DNA of 64,000 nt from JAPORY01 sp965215385 (GTDB lineage: Bacteria; Pseudomonadota; Alphaproteobacteria; Rhodobacterales; Rhodobacteraceae): contig OZ244059.1 of the NCBI GenBank assembly GCA_965215385.1, forward strand, positions 3,410,001-3,474,000, in the 5' to 3' direction. Of the stretch, positions 9,587 through 17,684 are shown piece by piece; positions within the stretch are counted from its first letter, which is position 1; each line of letters starts with the position of its first letter. The notes beneath the pieces are model-generated. The model made no database searches. It worked only from the letters and a program-made list of their open reading frames with translations, and was not told the origin of the DNA. Position numbers and translations under genes: made by a program.

Positions 9587-10081
9587 GTGTCTCAATCTCA
9601 ATTAGTATCTGTTATGGTTGTATCGGCAATGGTGGCGTTGACTGCATCAACACCTGCTGATGCATGGATTGTCGGAACATGTAGATCAACCCAAGAAGAC
9701 GTGACCACACACTACAATTCCAAAATCTATAAACGCTGTTGGCCGGATTGCCTTATTGCTATTGAACCGGGTGACAATTCCATGAGGACCGCTATCATTG
9801 ACTATCAACATGACGGGCACACGGGAGCTGTCAACGTTGCAGTGATGAGCAACGACTCTCGGCTGCTACAAGGAAACAAAGGCATAATTGGTGCCGCACA
9901 GAAACTCGGTGATCTTCCAAATTCTGACGGTTTGACAAACTGGAAAGTTGTCTTTGGCGGTCTCGAGCCAGGGCATCACTACATCATGGTAATTTACGGT
10001 TCTGATCCGGAAGATCCCTTCTTCCGCAGTTGCTTTGTGACAGATGACAATCCGGATTCAAAGTGGTTTTGGGAAAAATAG
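9587..10081 (+). CDS. small exported protein with a fibronectin-III-like region
   Basis: A 164-residue protein with a Sec signal peptide (hydrophobic VSVMVVSAMVALTAS, likely cleavage after ADA) and about 140 mature residues. The GTG start is preceded by GAGGGGAGAAAGG. The region GGLEPGHHYIMVIYGSD followed by FFRSCFVTDD resembles the LPGLSPKTNYYVEIYA...FARRCLMTGG region of the exported protein at 51365-52015. Both look like the last strands of a fibronectin-III-type beta sandwich with a shared cysteine. It has no poly-C tract, unlike its neighbour 140 bases downstream on the same strand. Function unknown; periplasmic or surface-located by inference. Confidence 0.7.
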   Translation: MSQSQLVSVMVVSAMVALTASTPADAWIVGTCRSTQEDVTTHYNSKIYKRCWPDCLIAIEPGDNSMRTAIIDYQHDGHTGAVNVAVMSNDSRLLQGNKGIIGAAQKLGDLPNSDGLTNWKVVFGGLEPGHHYIMVIYGSDPEDPFFRSCFVTDDNPDSKWFWEK

Positions 10082-10223
10082 CAGAACTGACGCAACGCAA
10101 AACTTGTCGACTGCTGCTTACAAATTGAACGAGCAACTTGAAATTGCCATACTCAGTCATATATGTGCAAGAAGTGATGTTCTTGGAGAACCCACACGAT
10201 ACATAGTCTTGGAGAAAACCATC

Positions 10224-10847
10224 ATGAATACAACTAATACAACTCACCCCCCCCCCCCTTCGCAACAGTGGGCTGCGGGTTTTGCTATTGCTCTACTGGC
10301 CGTAACGCTCACACTAAATTGGGATTCAGCACAAGCGCAGGCGATAGATTTCCAAAAAGTCATTGCGACCAACGCCGTTGCCAAAAGCGAGGCGCAAGCG
10401 GAAAGCGACTGGGGACCAGCCGTCTGCATTGATGTTACTCGGAACGGCGACGGTACTACCGGTGTTGCGCAAGTCTGGTACGAGACTCGAGTCTTCTCAA
10501 ACGGGGTAAGGCAGCAAGGGGAAAGGATGACTATCGCCGCGTGGAGTATCGGCAAAGATACTGCTGGTTACCCCGGTAATAGGTATCAAGACTTTAACGG
10601 CAATGCCACTAATGTGTTCCGCGGTGTTACTGTTCAGGACGGTGAAGATCATCTTGGTAATGAATACTGGAAGTCGACCGCAGCGACTCATTCGTCGGGC
10701 GGTACTTTTAACGCGATGTTCCCAAAATTTTATGTCAAAGATGGCTCATCAGTTTGGGTCGAGATCGACACTCCTGACATCAAGATCAACCAATACCAAG
10801 ACGTAAAGAAGGTAACTACGCTCTCAGCTCAATGCCGAGAGCCGTGA
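10224..10847 (+). CDS. exported protein with poly-C tract before the signal peptide (locus A, in frame)
   Basis: A 207-residue protein starting at ATG 10224 after GGAGAAAACCATC. Its N-terminus is MNTTNTTHPPPPSQQW: the four prolines are encoded by most of a run of 12 C (10247-10258). A hydrophobic segment follows, ending AQAQ, the probable signal peptidase site. The mature part (about 170 residues, strand-rich, with two cysteines in CIDVTRNGDG and SAQCREP) matches no family I know. With 12 C the frame is open. With 11 C it would stop about 20 codons later, and with 13 C it would run out of frame. The tract therefore makes an on/off switch by slipped-strand mispairing plausible. Confidence 0.75.
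   Translation: MNTTNTTHPPPPSQQWAAGFAIALLAVTLTLNWDSAQAQAIDFQKVIATNAVAKSEAQAESDWGPAVCIDVTRNGDGTTGVAQVWYETRVFSNGVRQQGERMTIAAWSIGKDTAGYPGNRYQDFNGNATNVFRGVTVQDGEDHLGNEYWKSTAATHSSGGTFNAMFPKFYVKDGSSVWVEIDTPDIKINQYQDVKKVTTLSAQCREP
10247..10258 (+). repeat. poly-C tract, 12 C, inside locus A
   Basis: Homopolymer of 12 C at codons 8-12 of the exported-protein gene, immediately upstream of the signal peptide. Runs this long are hypermutable in bacteria by polymerase slippage. The present length keeps the gene in frame. Confidence 0.9.
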
Positions 10848-11129
10848 TCGCCATAACGACAAACACCGAGCTTAGACTGCACTATACCTCACTGCTCGGT
10901 TTCATCCCGTTGCGGGCAAAGATTCGATCAATAACGATCGAAATAATCGTCTTTGTTAGGCGTTTCTGGGGTTAACAGTGAGGTATCCCACTGGGAGAGT
11001 TCTTGCGAACTCTAGTCTGCTGCTTAATTGGTGAACTTGTCGTCAGTTCAATTGAGAACGGTGCGCCGTGTGCCGTGTTTTCAACGGTCAATCGCAATCG
11101 CTAAATTCAAGCTTAGTTTAGGTACGGGT

Positions 11130-11996
11130 CAAATGCTGGTCGTCGGGTATTATCGCCTGATTGAGTGACCCGATACGGCGAATTTTGCGCCCGAAGCTAT
11201 TCTGACGGCGCATCGCGAGTGCCGTCTTTGTCGCATCCGCGGTGCCAAGACCGCCTTGCTGATTCAGGATGTTTGTGACTTAAGCTTTGCGCCCCCTGAG
11301 CCTGTGATGGCCTTGGTGTGATCGCACGCGCCAAAGGGTCTAAAGGCACCCTTGGCCTCCCCCTGCATAGTGCCGTCGCGGTGAACGAGGAGGGGGTACC
11401 GTTGGGGATCCTCGGATTGAATTTGGCGGCCCGAGCGGCAAAGCGGAGACGGATAAAGAACCCGAAGACCGTAAGACCGCCTGCTGGCTGCGCGGCGGGA
11501 GAGACAGTTCAGAATTAGCCGTAAGAGCTCCCGACCCCGGGTGATCTCGGTCCTCGATCGCGAAGGCGATATCGCCGCCCGGTTCGCGGAATGAAACGCC
11601 AATGGTGGTACCGAGTTGCTTGTGCGGGCATGGCACGATCGCGTGTTTCCCGATGGCCAGAAACTGTTTGACCGGTTGCAGACCGCTCCCCCGCAAGCCG
11701 GGCATGAGATTCGGGCAGATCGCGCCTTAGCGTGGCGGTCAGCCCGCAAGCAAAAGACCCTCTCAGGGCGCTAGGCGCGATTAGCCCAAACCCAGGTGCG
11801 TTGGTCATTCACTTGCCGGTGCCGCCGAGCGAACGGAGCCGTCTGGGTAAAGAACCGTTCCGCCTTACCACCGTGCAGATCGTGGGACCTCATCCCCCCC
11901 CCCCCCCCCCCCGATGAAGTTGACTCTGTCGAATGGCTGTTGCTCACTACCCTGCCGGTTACACATCAGCCGAAAGAGCTCGAAGTGTTGGATTAA
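11130..11996 (+). pseudogene. decayed IS4-family transposase
   Basis: Scattered over three frames are collinear pieces of an IS4-type DDE transposase: YYRLIE; then FAPEAILTAHRECR and ALLIQDVCDLSF, which match the usual catalytic-aspartate block; HSAVAVNEEGVPLGILGL; VISVLDREGDIAARFAE, the second aspartate block; and VEWLLLTTLPVT near the end. Several frameshifts and stops separate them, and the final glutamate region is missing. A 19-base C tract interrupts the last part. It is a dead element fragment; the reverse-strand frames over it are shadows. Confidence 0.75.
11894..11912 (+). repeat. poly-C tract, 19 C, inside the IS4 remnant
   Basis: The longest homopolymer in the window. It lies between the HLPVPPSERSRLG part and the VEWLLLTTLPVT part of the decayed transposase, where it encodes prolines. 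No start codon with ribosome-binding site and no signal peptide follow it, so it does not have the architecture of loci A-C. Confidence 0.9.
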
Positions 11997-12567
11997 TATT
12001 TCTTCAAAATCTGAAATTACTTGATTGGGTTTTGGGGGTGATGAAAAGCGTTGTTCTTATCGATCCAATGCATCGAAAATTGACGGATTGATATTGACCG
12101 GACGGTTTCGCTTGGCCGACCTCAGCGATTTACAAATAGCACTCAGGAGAGATGTGATGCGGAAATCAGACATTTAAAATAACGGAGAAATATTACGTCT
12201 ACGACGGGATCTTAAGGCCTAGAATAGTTGTCGGCCGAAGGCATTGCAGCCAAGGTGGCTTGTCCGGCAGTCGAAAATAGGGTGGAGACGAATAGGCACA
12301 ATTGTTGTCATTGAGGAATTTCTCCAGCAAAAAATTCGGTTCCTCCTCACTCAATTTTTTCCCGTTGTTCAGAGGTTTTTAACTGACGGCAGGTTGCGAT
12401 ATCACTCTCGCAAAAGTTGGTTGCTTCCCTCACATCGATCATGACTGGCGTTCCTACTGTTGACAACGTGGCCGACCAAACCCCCGCTATGAGCGGCGAG
12501 CAAAAACAAGGCTCACAGTAAGCGAACCTGAGCTCGCCCTAGTTTCGTGCGCGATCGCGACTAAAGC
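11997..12567 (+). other. gap with no recognisable gene
   Basis: I see nothing supportable here. Short open frames lack ribosome-binding sites and protein-like composition. The stretch lies between the IS4 remnant and a pair of terminators. Confidence 0.35.
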
Positions 12568-12617
12568 AAAAAAACATCCCCTGAACTTGCGGCTATTGCC
12601 ATAAGTTCAGGGTTTTT
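12568..12617. terminator. bidirectional rho-independent terminator
   Basis: A ten-base-pair stem, CCCTGAACTT (12579-12588) with AAGTTCAGGG (12603-12612), is flanked by seven A on the left (12568-12574) and five T on the right (12613-12617). It can therefore terminate transcription from either side. Confidence 0.75.
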
Positions 12618-12627
12618 ATCGGGATGC

Positions 12628-12658
12628 AAAAACCCCTATCCAATGTCCGGCAAGGGGT
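12628..12658 (-). terminator. probable terminator of locus B
   Basis: On the reverse strand a short stem ACCCC...GGGGT (12653-12658 with 12632-12637) is followed by a run of T (complement of 12628-12632). It lies 135 bases past the stop of the poly-C gene 12794-13466. Confidence 0.45.
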
Positions 12659-12793
12659 CATCCTCGCCGTGGCCGTAGCGATTCTTAAAGTAGGCACTGG
12701 CAGGCGGGCCTCGAGACGCACGAACACCAGTAACCGTGGCAAACGCTTACGGTCAAATTCCCTCGTATGCAGTCGGCATAATTCGGCGCGACT

Positions 12794-13466
12794 CTACCTC
12801 AAGATACAGGTTTGATTGGATTGGTCGTAGGTCATGCCGATGTTTGCACAACGTGCCATCCCCTCTTCCAGCGTCTCGCGCTGCTCCGGAATGTTGTCTC
12901 CCCCTCCGTCGGTAGCACAGTTGAACCATACATCGTCGTCAGTTACGGCCCATCTGACATTATTCGTAGACGCGGGCAGATTATCCTCTCCAAGGGGACC
13001 CACCTTGTAAGTAATGTTGACGAGGTAGTTGTCAGTCGAGCACTTCTCGGAGTTGTCCACCGTCTGGACCGCATAGGCGATTCGGGTTACTGTGGTCGGA
13101 CACTCGATTGTGAAATGAGTTGTGTTTTCGTAGTCCCAAGTGCAGCCACCCCCCGCTAGCACGTACTGCGGTACCCAGCGCAGACAGTCCGACTCCGGAT
13201 CGGTTCCCGGTTCGAAGTCTGAAGGGTCCGCACACGTCCTTCCGCTGGCAGGCCACAGGAGGTGTCCACGCAGCTTGGTAGTCTTGGGTACCGCGACACT
13301 AACCACGCCGTTGGTGTTTGAAACCATACCGGTGATCCGATCTCCCTCGTTCGCGGTCTGTGCGCCGACGGCCATTGGTAGCAGTAACGCAGCTGTCACC
13401 GGCACAAAAGCCCGCAACGCTATGCTAAGGGGGGGGGGGGGGGGGCATTTTTCTGGATTGTCGCAT
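12794..13466 (-). CDS. exported protein with poly-C tract before the signal peptide (locus B, apparently out of frame)
   Basis: The best start is ATG 13466, nine bases after GGAG. It encodes MRQSRKM, a basic n-region, and then enters a run of 17 C (13445-13429). In this frame translation stops at a TAG right after six prolines, so the gene is OFF. With 16 or 19 C the reading continues as LSIALRAFVPVTAALLL...VGAQ, a good signal peptide, and a mature domain of about 190 residues with many cysteines (RTCADPSDF, GGGCTWDYE, FTIECPTT, EKCSTDN, WFNCATDGG, MARCANIG, QTCILR), probably disulfide-bonded outside the cytoplasm. A TTG at 13471 is in frame with the mature part as sequenced, but it encodes no basic residues and sits only four bases from GGAG. 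No known family. Confidence 0.7.
13429..13445 (-). repeat. poly-C tract (17 C on the coding strand), inside locus B
   Basis: Seventeen G on the given strand, starting directly after the second in-frame ATG (13448) of the reverse-strand exported-protein gene. The length is 1 modulo 3 away from the value needed to join the ATG 13466 frame to the signal peptide. Confidence 0.9.
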
Positions 13467-13616
13467 AACAAAGGTCTCCAACAGTTGTAAACAATTTGTT
13501 ATCGCGGCTTTAATCGTGAAAGTCAAGCGAATTTTTCAAGCTGTGCGACTTTTTAGCCGCTTTGACCATGCTAGACCACCTCTGGGTCAGGGACTCAAGT
13601 AGCGAGTGTACCATAC

Positions 13617-14030
13617 TCATTGGGGTAACGGATATCGGGATTTGAATTTGATGCTTGCGGCTGCAGTTGTGAATCGCCAGTTGACGGGCACTCTGTCGAC
13701 GTTGCGGCGTGTCTGCTGGGCAACAACTTCGAGGATCATGGTGTCGTGGTTGGGAATGCGGTGGGTCAAACACTGGTACGGTACCAGCACATTGCTCTCG
13801 ACTCCAGTGCAATTCAGCTAGTAACGATGCTCGGGGCGGTGCTGGATGTCAAACCGCTTGGCGAGGCGTGTCGCCGCTTCGGGTTGATACTGGTCATACC
13901 GTGTTGAGAGTGTATGCATGCTCAGATTGTCCATCACTTGGACGATTTTGTTCTCGCGGAATGACCGTCCACCAAAACATCTGTTGACGGCGGCCAGAAG
14001 GCGCGAAAATTTGGCGAGAACTTGCATTCT
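13617..14030 (-). pseudogene. decayed IS630-family transposase (C-terminal half)
   Basis: The reverse strand reads ENKIVQVMDNLSMHTL (second catalytic aspartate block of IS630/Tc1-mariner type), YQPEAATRLAKRFDIQHRPEH, an in-frame stop, then YQCLTHRIPNHDTMI and PVNWRFTTAASIKFKSRYP before a TGA at 13617, the normal C-terminal pattern of the family. Immediately after EHRY a TAG replaces the usual GSWLN region, and the N-terminal part is lost. Dead element remnant. Confidence 0.75.
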
Positions 14031-14444
14031 TGATTGGTGCTCGATATTTCGCTAATGGTGTCTAGAAGCGAGATTAGGCCGTAGTGCAGAACCTTAATGG
14101 ACGGTCGCGGTGGTGACGCCGTCTTGGTATTGGTATTGTCTGCCACCATCACCTGTTGCGAGCGTCCGATTGGTTCTGGTTATGGACCACCGGGCGGTTC
14201 GCAGTTCATTTTTTTCACTATTGCTCGCTTTATTGTTGCCCCCGATTGTTGAGGGATACCGGGACGATGGCTGTCGTCTTGGAAGTGTGTTATCGGGAAA
14301 GGAATAGAGCGGTGCGGTGCCGCCCAGTTATTTTAACCATCTAACGTTAAACTTCCACTAGTGTGCTGGAAAAGTTTTGGTGGCCAAAGCCGACCATTCG
14401 CCACCCGTGGCTGAATCAATGACTTGCGGTTTGACTCGCGGCAG
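14031..14444. other. gap, probable mobile-element debris
   Basis: No intact gene. The stretch lies between the IS630 remnant and a group II intron domain V-like sequence. It could hold the lost N-terminus of one and the lost reverse transcriptase of the other, but I cannot identify coding pieces. Confidence 0.3.
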
Positions 14445-14516
14445 GAGCCGAATACGTTCACGCGCACGTACGGATCTGTGAGGGGGACGGTGGAAACACC
14501 GTTCCTTACCGCGATT
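14445..14516 (+). ncRNA. relic of group II intron domains V and VI
   Basis: The 32 bases 14445-14476 begin GAGCCG, contain GCGCACGTACGG and end GATC. They follow the group II intron domain V consensus (GAGCCG...GCACGTACGGTTC, usually 34 bases) with changes at several positions. A hairpin GGACGGTG-GAAA-CACCGTTCC follows directly, in the place of domain VI, and then CTTACCGCGA, similar to bacterial intron 3' ends. No intron-encoded protein is recognisable upstream, and several stem pairs are lost, so I read it as a dead 3' fragment. Confidence 0.45.
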
Positions 14517-15168
14517 GCTTGACGGCTCCAAACGAGGTCACGATCCGCTTGTAAGCTGCCTTTTCCTGACGGTATTCTTGGCCATCGTGATGATAATTAG
14601 CTGCTCTATCATCAAGTGATGCGAAGACCGATTGTAGGCTGATAGATAGAGTTGATTGCCAACAATTGCAACGTTATCTTCAAGAATTTCTACACTATTA
14701 TTGTTGCGGAACACTTGCATTTGTTCGTGCATGTCAGTTATTGAGCTCACAAATGACAGGGCAAATTTTAGTTCAAAAAAGGTTTGCAGTTCCTCATACA
14801 AGCCGTTGCGTTTTTCCTGCGGCAGTCTGGTTGGGCGTCGTGTTCACGAAGACAAAACCCCAGAAGACTTTCGTTGCAAATGCGGCGTAACCATAACCAG
14901 TCAAATAAACGCACCCATTTTTGTAAATTTCGCAAAATTATCAACACTGAAAATTACGGATCTATTAATCGTATTACGCAATAATGGAAATACTATATAT
15001 GGTAATATAGTGCTCCCGAGATTCGCTCCCCCGCAATTGGTCGCCGCGGCTTGCTAGGACGCTTGTCTCTAAACAAGGCTCAAATATCCAATCGCAAATT
15101 GTGTTTCGGTGAGATTTTTGTCATTGAGAAACGGCTTAACCAAATACACCGTGCAAAATTCAATTGTG
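14517..15168. other. gap with no supported gene
   Basis: An 87-codon reverse frame (14801-14538) has no ribosome-binding site and no family similarity that I can see. The segment 14930-15015 is AT-rich and could hold the dusA promoter. Confidence 0.3.
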
Positions 15169-16224
15169 ATGTCCAGACTTGTTGCTGACCGCGAGTTTAA
15201 TTCGTCGCGGGTGATTGCCGTCGCCCCGATGATGGGGCGCACGGATCGGCATTGTCGCTATTTCCATAGGTTGCTTTCAAGTCGCGCCCTTCTATACACT
15301 GAAATGATTACCAGTGCCGCCCTCGTTCGCGGCGGTGCCCATCATTTGTTGGCGTTTGATGAAGCAGAGCACGACATAGTCCTCCAATTGGGTGGCTCTA
15401 ATCCAAGAGAACTTGCTGATGCCGCACAGATTGGTGCCGATGCTGGCTATGACGAAATCAATCTCAATGTCGGCTGTCCCTCTAATCGGGTGCAATCTGG
15501 TGGCATCGGGGCAATCTTGATGAAGAACCCGAAGCGTGTCGCACACTGCATTGAGGCAATGTGTAATCGCGTCGCCGTTAATGTAACCGTTAAGTGTCGT
15601 ATCGGTGTCGATGAGCAGTGCGCAGAGGAAGTGCTACCCGAGTTCTTGGCGACAGTTTTTTCGGCCGGCTGTAAGCGGGTGATAATTCACGCGCGAAAGG
15701 CGATGTTAAGCGGCCTTAGCCCAAAGAAAAACCGTGAAGTTCCCCCGCTCAATTATCCGTTGGTCTACAAAATGAAATATCGTTTTGCGAAGAAGCATAT
15801 TTCAATCAATGGCGGGGTTGCTTCTTTGGCACAAGCGGCAGAATTTCTAGACGGCGGGCTTGACGGCGTCATGATCGGTCGTGCTGCTTATGATCAGCCC
15901 GTTCGAATTCTTGGTCAACTGGATCAGAAGATTTTTAGTATAAACTCGATGAAACACCCGCTAAAGGTGGGTTATGCGATGCTACCGTACATTGAAGCGC
16001 ACCTTCAATCTGGCGGGCGGTTGAACCAAGTCACGCGCCATATGATGGGATTATTCTCGGGATGCCCAGGAGCAAAAGTTTGGCGACAGATGCTAAGTCA
16101 AGAGTCTGTTCAGGGCTATACCGGTACGGAACTGGTTAACGCTGCATTAACTCGCGTAAAAGAGCGAAATGGCCACACGGTGACCCAACAAGATCGCGCA
16201 CGACTCACGTTTTCGAGCGATTAA
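15169..16224 (+). CDS. dusA: tRNA-dihydrouridine(20/20a) synthase
   Basis: A flavin-dependent TIM-barrel enzyme that reduces uridines in the D-loop of tRNA. Visible are VAPMMGRTDRHCRYFHR at the FMN site, YTEMITSAALVRG, the family signature NLNVGCPSNRVQSGGIGAILM with the catalytic cysteine, VTVKCRIGVD, INGGV and GVMIGRAAYDQP. DusA-type helical C-terminal features are also present (MMGLFSGCPGAKVWRQML). I favour ATG 15169 (MSRLVADREF). A GTG at 15109 would add 20 residues with no similarity. There is no strong Shine-Dalgarno at either. Confidence 0.95.
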   Translation: MSRLVADREFNSSRVIAVAPMMGRTDRHCRYFHRLLSSRALLYTEMITSAALVRGGAHHLLAFDEAEHDIVLQLGGSNPRELADAAQIGADAGYDEINLNVGCPSNRVQSGGIGAILMKNPKRVAHCIEAMCNRVAVNVTVKCRIGVDEQCAEEVLPEFLATVFSAGCKRVIIHARKAMLSGLSPKKNREVPPLNYPLVYKMKYRFAKKHISINGGVASLAQAAEFLDGGLDGVMIGRAAYDQPVRILGQLDQKIFSINSMKHPLKVGYAMLPYIEAHLQSGGRLNQVTRHMMGLFSGCPGAKVWRQMLSQESVQGYTGTELVNAALTRVKERNGHTVTQQDRARLTFSSD

Positions 16225-16613
16225 TTAACCGCAAGCGGGTATGATTTGCCCTCTGGAGGTATCCCTTCGATAACTCTTTCGGTTGGGCATTGAGACGTGG
16301 GAAACTCGCTCCGGTGCGAGAATTCGCAAGCAGCGATGAGCAGGGTTGAACGGCAATACGAATTTCTACGTTGTATTTACGCATATGATGGCTCACGGCG
16401 ATGGCAGCTCGATTAAATTTGCGGCAACGTTAACTTAGTGCGCGATAGAAACTTGTCTCGAAGCGAGCAATCAAGAAGCGAGGTCATTCCGAATCAGCAG
16501 AGCGTTAAGGATCGTTGCCACGCTGTGGTCCGACTAGATTGCAGAGTTTGAGGAAAAACTGCATGAGAGCTAATTCCAAATCATCGCTACTGACCTAATA
16601 GAATTCGGTTTTC
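16225..16613. other. gap between dusA and the TauE-type gene
   Basis: I see no gene, terminator or RNA with clear support in this stretch. Confidence 0.35.
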
Positions 16614-17438
16614 ATGATACCTGAGTCCGGCCTACTTTTGCAAATGTTAGGGCTTTTGTTGGCCATTGGAGCACTAGCGGGCATTCTAGCGGGTTTATTG
16701 GGTGTGGGTGGTGGCGTGGTATTGGTGGCAGCATTCTATTTTGCCTTCCAATACCTAGGGTATGATAGCCCGCAGCTGATGCAAATCTGCCTTGCTACGT
16801 CACTTGCTACGATCATTGTTACATCGGTTCGCTCTCTGCTAGGCCACAATAAAAAAGCTGCTGTCGACTGGGAGATTTTGCGCAGTTGGGCACCAGGAAT
16901 TGCGCTCGGTTCGTGTTTAGGGGTTGTGACCGCAGTAGCTCTCAGGTCTGAATACTTGCAGGCTATTTTTGCCGTCTTGGCTGGCATCGTTGGCCTGTAT
17001 ATGTTGTTCGGTCGGGTTGAATGGCGGCTAGCGACCCAAATGCCGACTGGTACCACGCGCCTGATTTTGGCGCCTGTTGTCGGTTACCTATCGGTATTGA
17101 TGGGCATTGGCGGCGGCAGTTTTGGTGTGCCATTAATGACTTTGTACGGCCGCAAAATTCACAATGCTATTGCGACGACTGCGGGATTTGGCGTTATCAT
17201 TTCGGTTCCGTCAGTGGTCGGTTTTCTGCTCATCCCGATTGATGAGGTTGGGCGGCCACCGTTCAACATTGGCGCGGTAAATTTGGCGGCTTTTGCCGTT
17301 GTTGTAGCTATGACATTCGTCACGACACCGTACGGCGTTCGTTTGGCGCATGCGATGAACCCAGTTCCGCTGCGCCGAGTTTTCGCATTCTTTCTAATTG
17401 TCGTTGCTGCCAATATGTTGCGAGAGGCCGTTATGTAG
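16614..17438 (+). CDS. sulfite exporter TauE/SafE family permease
   Basis: A 274-residue polytopic membrane protein with about eight hydrophobic segments. The two inverted repeats of the TauE/SafE family each carry their glycine-rich motif: LAGILAGLLGVGGGVVLV near residue 22 and LMGIGGGSFGVPLMTL near residue 162. The family exports sulfite, sulfoacetate or related anions, or is of unknown substrate. No sulfur-metabolism gene lies near, so the substrate stays open. Start ATG at 16614; the upstream sequence has only a weak ribosome-binding site. Confidence 0.9.
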   Translation: MIPESGLLLQMLGLLLAIGALAGILAGLLGVGGGVVLVAAFYFAFQYLGYDSPQLMQICLATSLATIIVTSVRSLLGHNKKAAVDWEILRSWAPGIALGSCLGVVTAVALRSEYLQAIFAVLAGIVGLYMLFGRVEWRLATQMPTGTTRLILAPVVGYLSVLMGIGGGSFGVPLMTLYGRKIHNAIATTAGFGVIISVPSVVGFLLIPIDEVGRPPFNIGAVNLAAFAVVVAMTFVTTPYGVRLAHAMNPVPLRRVFAFFLIVVAANMLREAVM

Positions 17439-17684
17439 TCAGCCATGTAACACCAAATTCTTCTCAAGCCCCCATATTTTCAAGGTTTGACCCCGTCATT
17501 TTGATTTCGACTTGAGCTTAGCAAAACTCGATCCGGCGCGAAATCCTGAAGCCGCATCGGGAGGCAAAGACATAGGAGACTGCGGCACAACCCCAACTTA
17601 ATGCGCAGCACTTCGCAGGGGAAAACTCGCAATAATTGAGCAGCTTCTGCACAGTTGCGGCAATTGAACTCGCTAGCCTCGGAT

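Noticed and set aside
10995..11014. Inverted repeat AGAGTTC-TTGC-GAACTCT
   Set aside because: No T run on either side and no gene ending nearby in a fitting direction; not enough to call a terminator or operator.
11264..11808. Reverse-strand frames of 97-161 codons
   Set aside because: They are antisense to the IS4 transposase remnant, whose conserved blocks read on the forward strand.
13469..13471. TTG as the start of the poly-C gene at 12794
   Set aside because: It is in frame as sequenced, but lies too close to GGAG and lacks the basic n-region found with ATG 13466. Kept only as an alternative.
14538..14801. 87-codon reverse frame (MYEELQTFFELKFALS...)
   Set aside because: No ribosome-binding site and no recognisable domain, in a region of mobile-element debris.
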